Assembly (NCBI GenBank): GCA_026224995.1
Contig: JAMFRX010000559.1
Span: 1 to 7,325, forward strand
DNA: 7,325 nucleotides
DNA from: Puia dinghuensis
Lineage (GTDB): Bacteria; Bacteroidota; Bacteroidia; Chitinophagales; Chitinophagaceae
Direction of reading: 5' to 3'
Shown here: positions 1 to 6,683 of the stretch, in pieces
How positions within the stretch are numbered: the first letter of the stretch is position 1
Layout: every line of letters starts with the position of its first letter
The notes under the pieces: model-generated
The model's database searches: none
The model's input: the letters and a program-made list of their open reading frames with translations, nothing else
Told to the model about the DNA's origin: nothing
Made by a program: the position numbers and the translations under genes

Positions 1-56
1 AGCAGGCAGGCGGCGGACAGCCATCTCGTTAAACTATGCAACCTGGCTTTGTGCAT
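1..56 (-). CDS. Partial CDS: N-terminus of a probable secreted protein, next gene of the PUL
   Basis: An ATG lies 13 bp after the fucosidase stop and its frame stays open for 18 codons to the window edge. The translation is MHKARLHSLTRWLSAACL. A basic n-region (Lys3, Arg5, Arg11) leads into a hydrophobic start (Trp12-Leu13 to Ala-Ala-Cys-Leu), which is how a signal peptide begins. The tight same-strand spacing suggests it is the next cistron of the operon, where another glycoside hydrolase or glycan-binding protein would be usual, but nothing visible identifies the product. There is no Shine-Dalgarno motif before the ATG, as in the other genes here. A second in-frame-to-edge ATG in another frame at 24-22 gives a basic octapeptide and is less likely. 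The gene's existence is moderately supported; its function is unknown. Confidence 0.5.
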   Translation of the reverse strand, partial: MHKARLHSLTRWLSAACL

Positions 57-69
57 AAGGGGCTGCTTT

Positions 70-1569
70 CTATTCCAAAATTTTATACAGTCCAAATTCG
101 GCTAGTGTCGGGTTCAGCCGGGAAGACAGTATCCGGAGTCTCAGTCTTGTGGTCGTCACGGGGGGAAAGCGCAGCAGGCGTTTGTAGCCGATGGTGGTCC
201 CTTCCGTTATGGTCTTCCACTGGCCGCCGTCTTCGGATTCCAGTGTCCATTTTTCCACGCGCTGGCCTATGCGGATATCTTCCTGCAGGAGGAGAACGTC
301 GAAGGTCTTTGTCCCTGCGAGGGTGAAGTCGAGGGTGGCCGTGGTATCCTGGCCGGTGGTCGTCCAGCAGGTGGAGGTCTTCCCGTCCAGCAGGTGGGCC
401 GTGTTGCGGCCGTTGTTGCTGGTGATGGTGGCCCCGGCTGCCAGGTTGGTCCCGAAGGTCGCGTCACGGTTTTTCTTCCAGCCCCTGAGGCTGCTTATGT
501 CGGCGTCGCTGATCAGGCCGTCTTTGTTGGGCGGGATGTTGAGCAGCAGGACGCTGTTACGGCCTACGGAGCTGAAGTAGAGGTCCATGAGCCGGGATGG
601 AGACATCACTTTGGCATCGTCTGCCGGGTGGTAGAACCAGCCGGGCCGGATGGAGACGTCCGTCTCTGCCGGGTACCAGATGAGCGCTTTGGCCGTCAGC
701 AGCTTCTCGCGGCTGCCCAGGTCGGAGCTCATCATGTTGCCGAGGGGGGCGAAGGTGTCGTCTTTCTGTGAGTTGGCGGCGATGTTGGCCTGGGTGTTGG
801 CGTCCACCGGCATGACGCTCCATTCCGTGAGTCGGCCGTCGCCGCTCTCGGTGCCGACCCAGCGAACATCGGGTCCCATGATGGCGATCACGGCCTGGGG
901 CTGAAGCTTGCGGATCAGGTGGTACCAGGCTTCGAAGGCGTAGACTTGTTTTTTCCCATTGGGGCCTTCGCCGTTGGCGCCGTCGAACCAGACCTCGTCT
1001 ACTTTTCCGTAGTTGGTGAGCAGCTCGGTAAGCCAGTTCATGAAGAGCTGGTTATAGCGGGCCGAGTCGCCGTAGACGGCGGAGTTACGGTCCCAGGGGG
1101 AGAGGTAGACGCCGAAACCCATTGCATATTCTTTGCAGGCTTCGGCCACTTCTTTCACGATATCGCCGTGGCCATCTTTGTAGGGTGTGTTCCTGATCGT
1201 ATGCTCCGTGTATTTGCTGGGCCAGAGGCAGAAGCCATCGTGGTGCTTAGCCGTCAGGATGATCTGTTTGATCCCCGCTTCTTTAGCGGTGCGTACCCAC
1301 TGACGGGCATCCAGCCTGGCCGGGTTGAATACGGAGATGTCCTCTTTTCCATCGCCCCATTCCCTGTTGGTAAAGGTATTGATGCCGAAGTGAAAGAAAG
1401 CGGTGAGCTCCAGCTCCTGCCAGCGCAGCTGGCGGGGAGAAGGAACGGTGTTGGCCGCTTTACTGATGATATCCGGCTCTTTATCCGTAGGGAGTATAGG
1501 AACATAGGGCTGTGCGATAACAGTCCCGCATAATATAACCAGGACGATCGGGAAAGAGAGCTTCTTCAT
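70..1569 (-). CDS. Alpha-L-fucosidase, glycoside hydrolase family 29 (subfamily B-like), with C-terminal F5/8C (discoidin-like) module
   Basis: This 499-residue exported retaining exo-fucosidase would release alpha-linked L-fucose from a glycan. Residues 1-19 form a signal peptide (MKK, hydrophobic core, likely cleavage after Val-Ile-Ala before Gln20); there is no convincing lipobox, so a periplasmic location is likely. The GH29 barrel spans about residues 45-350. Visible family motifs are FHFG (His60), KHHDGF (His109, His110) and VWFDGANG, whose Asp196 (codon 984-982) is the expected nucleophile. Glu241, in WVGTESG (codon 849-847), is the likely acid/base; the 45-residue spacing matches what I recall for subfamily B enzymes such as Bifidobacterium AfcB, which favour alpha-1,3/1,4 fucose of Lewis-type branches. 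Residues about 372-499 look like an F5/8 type C domain (N-L-A, H-L-L-D-G, C-W-T-T, then beta strands). A longer in-frame ATG at 1632 lies inside susD and would bury the signal peptide, so I chose 1569. Its ATG overlaps the susD stop. Family assignment is strong; the linkage specificity is inference. Confidence 0.95.
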   Translation of the reverse strand: MKKLSFPIVLVILCGTVIAQPYVPILPTDKEPDIISKAANTVPSPRQLRWQELELTAFFHFGINTFTNREWGDGKEDISVFNPARLDARQWVRTAKEAGIKQIILTAKHHDGFCLWPSKYTEHTIRNTPYKDGHGDIVKEVAEACKEYAMGFGVYLSPWDRNSAVYGDSARYNQLFMNWLTELLTNYGKVDEVWFDGANGEGPNGKKQVYAFEAWYHLIRKLQPQAVIAIMGPDVRWVGTESGDGRLTEWSVMPVDANTQANIAANSQKDDTFAPLGNMMSSDLGSREKLLTAKALIWYPAETDVSIRPGWFYHPADDAKVMSPSRLMDLYFSSVGRNSVLLLNIPPNKDGLISDADISSLRGWKKNRDATFGTNLAAGATITSNNGRNTAHLLDGKTSTCWTTTGQDTTATLDFTLAGTKTFDVLLLQEDIRIGQRVEKWTLESEDGGQWKTITEGTTIGYKRLLRFPPVTTTRLRLRILSSRLNPTLAEFGLYKILE

Positions 1570-1571
1570 TA
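1567..1571 (-). promoter_or_regulatory. TAATG stop/start overlap coupling susD to the fucosidase gene
   Basis: On the minus strand the susD stop TAA (1571-1569) and the fucosidase ATG (1569-1567) share one A. The bases just before it (end of the susD reading frame, CCTACCTGG) carry no Shine-Dalgarno motif. Such an overlap suggests the ribosome that ends susD re-initiates on the fucosidase, tying enzyme level to binding-protein level. The overlap is seen directly; translational coupling is inferred. Confidence 0.7.
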
Positions 1572-3164
1572 CCAGGTAGGGTTTTGAGTCAGCTGCTTGT
1601 TCAGGAGCAGCTCGTTTTGAGGAATAGCCCAAAGGTAGTCTCTCGCCGGGTTAAATGTCCGGACCTCTACCTGTACATGGTTACCGTAGTCGGAACGGGT
1701 GGGGTCGAAGTTATTGAGCACGCCCAGGACATTACCGGACATGACGGTCGCGGCTGTCTTCCAGCGTCTGATGTCGAAGAGGCGCTGTGGCTCCATGGCG
1801 AATTCCACGTGGCGTTCGCGTCTTACCAGGGTGCGCATGGAAGCCTGGTCTGGGTAGTTGGCGGCGGTTGCGACGGGCTGGTTGACGCCGGTGCGTTGTC
1901 TGATCTGGTTGATGGCGGCATAGACGGAGGCATCGATCTGGTTGGATTCGATCTTTGCTTCGGCGTAGGTGAGCAGCACTTCCGCGTAGCGGATGAGGAT
2001 CTCGTTATTGTACGAGTTGTTGTAATACTGGCCGCTGATGTCGGCGGGTACGTATTTTTTGTAATAGTAGCCGGTAAAAGAAGCGTTGTTCTGGCCCAGT
2101 CCGTCCAGCGAATGGGGGCGGGTGATGTCGATGGTATCGCCGTTCACGACATTAGCCGTATCGGACATCATCACGGTCATCATGAGCCGGGGGTCGCGGT
2201 TCCTTGCGGGGGCGTTGGCATTGTAGAGTGGGGACTGGGTTATGGGCATGCCGTCGGTACATTCGTAGTCGTCGACGAGCTTTTGGGTGGGTGTCACTTC
2301 GGACCAGCCACCGAGGGTGGGTCCACCTACCCAGGTTGCCGTGCCGCTGGCGTAGGTGCTTTGAATGTATTGCCCGGCGAGGATGACTTCGGGGCTATTC
2401 TTGTTGGAGCCGTCGAAAAGGCTATTGAAACCTTTTTGGTCGATGCTATAGACGTTCAGGTTCATGACGGCCTGCGCGGCGGTTGCCGCGTCGGCGTAGT
2501 CGCCCATATAGAGAAACATGCGGGCTTCTTCCGCCAGCGCCGCGCCGCGGGTGACGCGACCCTGGTCGGCCGCATCGTAGGTCGTGGGCAGGTTTCCGGC
2601 GATGGCGCTTAGTTCGCTGACGACGAAGGCTTCGACGGAATCTACGGGTGTCCGGGGGACGTCGAAGCCGCCGGGTTTCTGGACATGCTGGATGAGGGGA
2701 ACGTCGCCGTAGTAGCCGACGAGCTGCTGGTAGTAGTAGGCCCTGATAAAGCGGGCTTCGGCCTTCAGCCGGTTCCGGGTCGAGTCGTCGAGCGCGGTGG
2801 TGGAGATCTTGTCTATATTATCCAGCACGTTGTTGGCGGCTGCGATGCCTGTATAGGAGTGGGACCAGTGCTGGTCGAACATGCCCTGCTGGGAGGTGGC
2901 GCTGCCATTCCCTACGCCCGGCACGTCGACGGGCCAGCCCGACCAGGCGTAGCTGTCATCGGTGGCACAGGAGAGGAAGATGTCGTCGTCAATGTCTGTA
3001 AGGGAGACATAGCATTGGTTGACGGCCTGCACGGCGTCGGTTTCCGTTTGCCAGTAGGTGGTGCTCGCAATGGCGTCCAACGGCTGTTTGTCCAGCTGTT
3101 TGGAGCAGGAGTTAGAGATCAGGCCAGTTATAATAATTGCTATATAGATGGGTAATCGTCTCAT
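1569..3164 (-). CDS. SusD/RagB-like outer-membrane glycan-binding lipoprotein
   Basis: This 531-residue surface lipoprotein should form the lid of the SusC transporter and capture the glycan. The N-terminus (MRRL, hydrophobic segment, Ile-Ser-Asn-Ser-Cys20) reads as a lipoprotein signal with Cys20 as the lipidated residue; Ser17 at -3 is a relaxed lipobox. After it comes the usual SusD opening S-K-Q-L-D-K-Q-P-L. Family hallmarks follow in order: ARFIRAYYYQQLVGYYGDVPL at about 137-157 (TPR-like helix), the variable ligand-binding middle at about 240-380, EILIRYAEVLLTYAEAK at 388-404, RRERHVEFAMEPQRLFDIRRW at 448-468, and the C-terminus DYLWAIPQNELLLN ending in QNPTW. Length is normal for the family and the frame is intact. 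It starts 11 bp after susC with an AT-rich leader and no Shine-Dalgarno motif, and its stop overlaps the fucosidase start. Family assignment is firm; the ligand cannot be read from sequence, though the neighbouring fucosidase points to a fucosylated glycan. Confidence 0.96.
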   Translation of the reverse strand: MRRLPIYIAIIITGLISNSCSKQLDKQPLDAIASTTYWQTETDAVQAVNQCYVSLTDIDDDIFLSCATDDSYAWSGWPVDVPGVGNGSATSQQGMFDQHWSHSYTGIAAANNVLDNIDKISTTALDDSTRNRLKAEARFIRAYYYQQLVGYYGDVPLIQHVQKPGGFDVPRTPVDSVEAFVVSELSAIAGNLPTTYDAADQGRVTRGAALAEEARMFLYMGDYADAATAAQAVMNLNVYSIDQKGFNSLFDGSNKNSPEVILAGQYIQSTYASGTATWVGGPTLGGWSEVTPTQKLVDDYECTDGMPITQSPLYNANAPARNRDPRLMMTVMMSDTANVVNGDTIDITRPHSLDGLGQNNASFTGYYYKKYVPADISGQYYNNSYNNEILIRYAEVLLTYAEAKIESNQIDASVYAAINQIRQRTGVNQPVATAANYPDQASMRTLVRRERHVEFAMEPQRLFDIRRWKTAATVMSGNVLGVLNNFDPTRSDYGNHVQVEVRTFNPARDYLWAIPQNELLLNKQLTQNPTW

Positions 3165-3175
3165 GGTAAAAGTTT

Positions 3176-6100
3176 TTAAAATTCTACATTCAAGCCAAAC
3201 GTATAGGTCTTTACCTGGGGATAGTAGCGGTCGTCATTCGGCGCTTCCGGATCGATATCCTTCTCCAGTTTCGAGAAGGTCAGGAGGTTCTGTCCGGATA
3301 CGTAGAGGCGGCAGCGCGACAGGCCTGCTTTTTTGGTCCATCCCCCCGGCAAGGTATAGCCCAGCTGAACGCTTTTGAGGCGGACATAGGCGCCGCTTTG
3401 GATCCAGTAGGAAGAAGAGGTGTAATTCTGCTTACCTGTGGACAGGCGGGGATAGTTGGCGTCGGGGTTGGCCGCTGTCCAGGCTCCTGCCATGAAGTCC
3501 CGGAAGTTATTGTCGCGGCTGGTGGGCGCCCCGCGAATGATCATGGTGTTGAGATCCACCTTGCCTACCCCTTGCAGCAAGGCGCCGAAGTCGAAGTGTT
3601 TGAAGCTGGCGCCGAGGTTTACACCATAGGTATAGCGGGGAATATTGCTGCCCAGGTAGACCCAATCCTTGTCGTCGACGGTGTTGTCCTTGTTCTGGTC
3701 CTTATAGATGAGGTCACCGGGGGCAACGGTACCCGGCTGGGTGGCGTGGGCGGCGACGTCGGCGGCCGACTTGAAGATACCCTGTGCCTGGTAGCCGTAG
3801 AAGGCGCCGATAGGCTTACCGGTATAATAGGCCTGGGTGATACCGATGCTATTGGTAGTCACATAGTCGGCGCCTTTCATATTGGTGATCTTGTTGAGGA
3901 CGTCGGAGAGGTTGAAGCCGACATTGTATTTGAAGTCTTTGCCGGCGCTCCCGTGATAGTTGAGGGCCAGCTCCCAGCCTTTATTCTGCATGCTGAAGGC
4001 GTTCTGCTGGGAAGGGTTGAGGCCAACAGTCTGGGGGATGGGCAGCTGGTAGAGGATATTGTCGGTATTCTTGATAAAATAATCGAAGTTGACGTCCAGC
4101 TTATGCTGAAGGATCGTCATGTCGAGGCCGAGGTCGGTCATTTTCGTTGTCTCCCAGGTGAGGCCGTTGTTGGGTACGGCGTTGAGCGCCGTCGTCGTAT
4201 TGAGCGCGCCGCCGAGGGGATAGCTGCCCAGGACGTAGGTCGACTGGTAGGGATAGTTGCTTAGGCCGCCGGTAGTGCTGACGGTCGTATTGTCGTTGCC
4301 TAATTCTCCCCATGAGCCGCGGACCTTGAGATCCTGGAAGAGGTGCTGGTCTTCCATGAAGCCTTCGGAAGAGAGGCGCCAGCCGGCGGAGAAAGAGGGG
4401 AAGGTACCCCACTGCTGGCCCGGGAAGAAGCGGGAAGAGCCGTCACGGCGGACATTCGCCTCGAAGAGGTATTTGTCCTTGTAGGCGTAGTTGAGACGGC
4501 CGAAGAAAGAGACGAGGTCGTATTCGTTTTGCGTGCCGGTGGTCTGCTGGCCATTGGCCGAGCCTGCGTTGATCTGATCGAGCGTGGTGTTCGGCAGGTT
4601 GAGTCGTTGGCCGGTGAGGCTGTCATAGCGGGTGGAGAGGCTGGAGAGGCCGCCGAGCAGCTTGAAGGAGTGGTTTCCCAGGTCTATATGGTATTCCGCC
4701 AGGCCCTGGAAGTCCCGGAACCAGGCGCCGCCGAATTGTTTGGCGATGTTATTCTGGCCGATGGTATTGAGCAGCGGGTGCGGGTCGACGAAGAAATTAT
4801 AATAGGGAAGCGCCACCATATGCTGGCTATTGTAATCGGAGGTATAGTTCACGGAGGCGATGCCGCTGAGGGTGAGTCCTTTGACAGGCTCGAAGGTAGC
4901 GCGGAAATTACCGGTTATCAGGTTGCTCTTGTAATCGTAGATCCCGCCTTGCTGCTGGACGCGGATGGGGTTGCCATCGCCGCGGCCGATGCCCCAGGTC
5001 CCATCGCTATAGCGGTCGACGAGGGTAGGGTTCATGATATTGGCTTCGCTGAATTGGAAGAACGTGGAGCCGGCGCCATTGTCCTGGGGTGTCGTCTGGT
5101 CCGAGATGCGGGCGGAGAGGTCGGCGCTGAAGGTGAGCTTATCGGTGACGTTGATATCCGTGTTCAGGCGGACGGTGATGCGGCTGAAGTCCATGTTCTC
5201 GATCAATCCTTTTTGGTCGAAGTAATTGGTGGAGAAGCGGTATTTGACATTCTGCGCGCCACCGGAGAGCGAAACGGTGTGCTGTTGCTGGAAGCCGTTG
5301 CCGATGAGGATCTTTTTGATCCAGTTGTTATCCGGGTAGAGGTCTTTGTCCCGTGTGGGGTTATCGTACTGGGCGATCACGGAGTCGGAGAAGATGGCGG
5401 CGCTGCCGCTGTTCTCATAGAGCTCGTTGGATAGCTTCATGTATTCCTGGGCGCCGACGTAGTTGGGCAGGCGAGTGGGGTTTTGCCAGCCGAAATAGTT
5501 GGAGTAGGACAGCTTCGACTTACCGGTGGAGCCGCGTTTGGTGGTGATCAGGATGACCCCGTTGGCGGCGCGGATACCATAGATGGCGGCCGCGGCAGCG
5601 TCTTTGAGCACGGAGACCGAGGCGATGTCGTTGGCGTCTACGTCGTTGATGTTGTATTGTACGCCATCCACGAGGACGAGAGGGTCGTTGTCGTTGAAGG
5701 TGCCGATGCCGCGGATGCGGATCGTGCCCTGATCCGCGCCGGGCTGGCCGCTGGTTTGGGTCACCGTGAGACCTGGAACCGTGCCTTGGAGGGCTTCGGA
5801 CACCTGGCCTACTGGTTTCCAGCTGAGATCCTTATCGCCGTCCAGGGAGGATACGGACCCTGTGAGGTCGATCTTTTTCTGGTGGCCGTAGCCTACTACC
5901 ACTACGTCGTTGAGCTCGGCGGTGGTGGCGTTCAGCACGATGTCCAGGGTCGTGCGGCCGTTGAGGGAGATCTCTGCGGACTGGTAGCCGAGAAAGGAGA
6001 CCTGCAGGATGGCGTTGGGGTCCACGTTCATGGTAAAATTGCCTGCCGAGTCGGTAGCCACGCCGATGTTCGTGCCTTTTACCCGGATGGAGGCGCCGCC

Positions 6101-6532
6101 CAGAGGCTGGCCTTTATCGGATACCACTTTCCCGGTTATCGGCAGTCTGTCTTTTTTGTTGAATTCACCGGATGGGGTGATAACGATCAGCTGGTTGTTG
6201 AGGGCATAATAGGTGAATCCATAATTGACGAGCAGGCGGTTAAGTACCTGGAGTACGTCTTCGTTGTGTGCGCTGACGTCCACTTTCAGGTCGGTCTTCA
6301 GCTTTCGGTCACTGAACAGGAAATGATAGCTGCTTTGTTTTTCGATGAGTCCGAGGACCTTTCGGAGCTCGGTATCCCTGACATTGAGCGTGACCCGGGT
6401 CTGGGAATAGCTTTTGGCAAGAGCGTTCAGGTTGAAGATCAATATGAGTGCAATGATCAGCTTCATTATGGTCAATTTCTTTAAGAACCAATACAACACC
6501 TCCACCCGCGAGGGGTGTCTCAAAATTTTCAT
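3176..6532 (-). CDS. SusC/RagA-like TonB-dependent outer-membrane transporter with STN signalling domain
   Basis: This 1118-residue protein is the outer-membrane importer of the PUL. Domains in order: N-terminal extension 1-22, signal peptide 23-44 (MKL, hydrophobic core, A-K-S-Y-S-Q), STN domain about 47-118, carboxypeptidase-regulatory-like domain about 131-205 (ITGKVVSDKGQPLGGASIRV), Ton box near 207-216 (LNDVVVVGYG), plug about 217-335 (IRIRG, PLVLVDGV, SVLKDAAAAAIYGIRAANGV), then the 22-strand-type barrel, including NVRRDGSSRFFPGQQWGTFP and SGQNLLTFS, ending in the aromatic residue Phe1118 expected for outer-membrane insertion. The STN domain marks it as a transducer that reports to a FecR anti-sigma factor, and one is encoded directly upstream. 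The start is uncertain: ATG 6532 gives the 22-residue extension, while ATG 6466 starts right at the signal peptide; extensions of this kind are common in Chitinophagaceae SusC proteins. No frameshift or truncation is seen. Family and role are firm; the substrate is inferred only from the fucosidase. Confidence 0.96.
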   Translation of the reverse strand: MKILRHPSRVEVLYWFLKKLTIMKLIIALILIFNLNALAKSYSQTRVTLNVRDTELRKVLGLIEKQSSYHFLFSDRKLKTDLKVDVSAHNEDVLQVLNRLLVNYGFTYYALNNQLIVITPSGEFNKKDRLPITGKVVSDKGQPLGGASIRVKGTNIGVATDSAGNFTMNVDPNAILQVSFLGYQSAEISLNGRTTLDIVLNATTAELNDVVVVGYGHQKKIDLTGSVSSLDGDKDLSWKPVGQVSEALQGTVPGLTVTQTSGQPGADQGTIRIRGIGTFNDNDPLVLVDGVQYNINDVDANDIASVSVLKDAAAAAIYGIRAANGVILITTKRGSTGKSKLSYSNYFGWQNPTRLPNYVGAQEYMKLSNELYENSGSAAIFSDSVIAQYDNPTRDKDLYPDNNWIKKILIGNGFQQQHTVSLSGGAQNVKYRFSTNYFDQKGLIENMDFSRITVRLNTDINVTDKLTFSADLSARISDQTTPQDNGAGSTFFQFSEANIMNPTLVDRYSDGTWGIGRGDGNPIRVQQQGGIYDYKSNLITGNFRATFEPVKGLTLSGIASVNYTSDYNSQHMVALPYYNFFVDPHPLLNTIGQNNIAKQFGGAWFRDFQGLAEYHIDLGNHSFKLLGGLSSLSTRYDSLTGQRLNLPNTTLDQINAGSANGQQTTGTQNEYDLVSFFGRLNYAYKDKYLFEANVRRDGSSRFFPGQQWGTFPSFSAGWRLSSEGFMEDQHLFQDLKVRGSWGELGNDNTTVSTTGGLSNYPYQSTYVLGSYPLGGALNTTTALNAVPNNGLTWETTKMTDLGLDMTILQHKLDVNFDYFIKNTDNILYQLPIPQTVGLNPSQQNAFSMQNKGWELALNYHGSAGKDFKYNVGFNLSDVLNKITNMKGADYVTTNSIGITQAYYTGKPIGAFYGYQAQGIFKSAADVAAHATQPGTVAPGDLIYKDQNKDNTVDDKDWVYLGSNIPRYTYGVNLGASFKHFDFGALLQGVGKVDLNTMIIRGAPTSRDNNFRDFMAGAWTAANPDANYPRLSTGKQNYTSSSYWIQSGAYVRLKSVQLGYTLPGGWTKKAGLSRCRLYVSGQNLLTFSKLEKDIDPEAPNDDRYYPQVKTYTFGLNVEF

Positions 6533-6559
6533 ATATTTATGAATTGAGGATGATTAATT

Positions 6560-6586
6560 AATAGCTTCAGTACCAGTGAAGCTATT
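6560..6586. repeat. Perfect 10-bp inverted repeat with 7-nt spacer in the susC leader
   Basis: The arms AATAGCTTCA (6560-6569) and TGAAGCTATT (6577-6586) are exact reverse complements around the spacer GTACCAG. The centre lies about 40 bp before the susC ATG at 6532. Either strand could form the hairpin in RNA. No T-run follows on either side, so it is not a terminator. It may be an RNA structure in the susC leader, a binding site for a dimeric regulator, or the first stem of the antisense RNA candidate. Confidence 0.75.
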
Positions 6587-6610
6587 GTTACAGTTAGTCA
6601 TTCGATGCAT

Positions 6611-6641
6611 GCGGGAGTTGCCAGGCAATTCCCGCTTTTTT
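6611..6641 (+). terminator. Plus-strand-oriented intrinsic terminator in the fecR-susC gap
   Basis: The arms GCGGGAGTTGC (6611-6621) and GCAATTCCCGC (6625-6635) pair over 11 bp around a CAG loop and are followed directly by six T (6636-6641). One pair (6617 with 6629) is a G-U wobble in plus-strand RNA but an A-C mismatch in minus-strand RNA, and the T-run lies only on the plus-strand 3' side. Both facts orient it to stop plus-strand transcription, although no plus-strand gene lies upstream. It could also act as a barrier against antisense transcription entering fecR. Confidence 0.65.
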
Positions 6642-6683
6642 ATGTCTGTTTTATCATAAGCAACCGGGGAGTTTTAAGGTTAA

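Larger units (their letters stand above)
6545..6641 (+). ncRNA. Candidate antisense small RNA opposite the susC leader
   Basis: A plus-strand transcript of about 95 nt would contain a perfect 10-bp hairpin (6560-6586), a short single-stranded linker and a terminator hairpin with a six-T tail (6611-6641). A TATATTTA at 6532-6539 matches the Bacteroidota -7 element TAnnTTTG except for the last base and would put the start near 6543-6548, but I see no TTTG at the matching -33 position. From memory, Bacteroides PULs of the fecR-susC-susD type carry cis-encoded antisense RNAs (DonS type) at this spot that repress susC. The 3' end is fairly well supported; the 5' end and the RNA's existence are inference. 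Confidence 0.3.
6533..6683 (-). promoter_or_regulatory. fecR-susC intergenic region, probable susC promoter and leader
   Basis: This 151-bp AT-rich gap separates the fecR stop from the susC start, and the operon promoter is expected here because in such loci the ECF sigma factor released by FecR drives susC. I could not find a convincing Bacteroidota housekeeping promoter (TTTG, 19-21 bp, TAnnTTTG) on the minus strand, which fits an ECF-type promoter but does not prove one. It holds two hairpins (listed separately) and a repeated TTAATTAATA at 6554-6563 and 6680-6689. No minus-strand terminator follows fecR, so read-through from fecR into susC remains possible. Confidence 0.5.

Noticed and set aside
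36..326. Plus-strand 96-residue open frame near the left edge
   Set aside because: It is antisense to the C-terminal module of the fucosidase and the start of the next cistron, and the product looks like a frame shadow (Arg/Ser/Trp-rich, no motif).
1570..1632. Upstream ATG at 1632 as the fucosidase start
   Set aside because: It would add 21 charged residues ahead of a clean signal peptide and overlap the conserved SusD C-terminus; the ATG at 1569 gives a proper signal peptide.
3165..3178. Small inverted repeat TAAAAACTTTTA between susC and susD
   Set aside because: A five-bp A/T stem with a two-base centre cannot form a stable RNA hairpin; it is more likely just the AT-rich leader usual before Bacteroidota start codons.
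919..6484. Long plus-strand open frames opposite the susC, susD and fucosidase genes (for example 1584-2612, 4343-5434, 5483-6484)
   Set aside because: They lie entirely antisense to genes with strong family motifs, translate to low-complexity Gly/Val/Glu-rich sequence without recognisable domains, and are expected where GC-rich codons keep the opposite strand free of stops.
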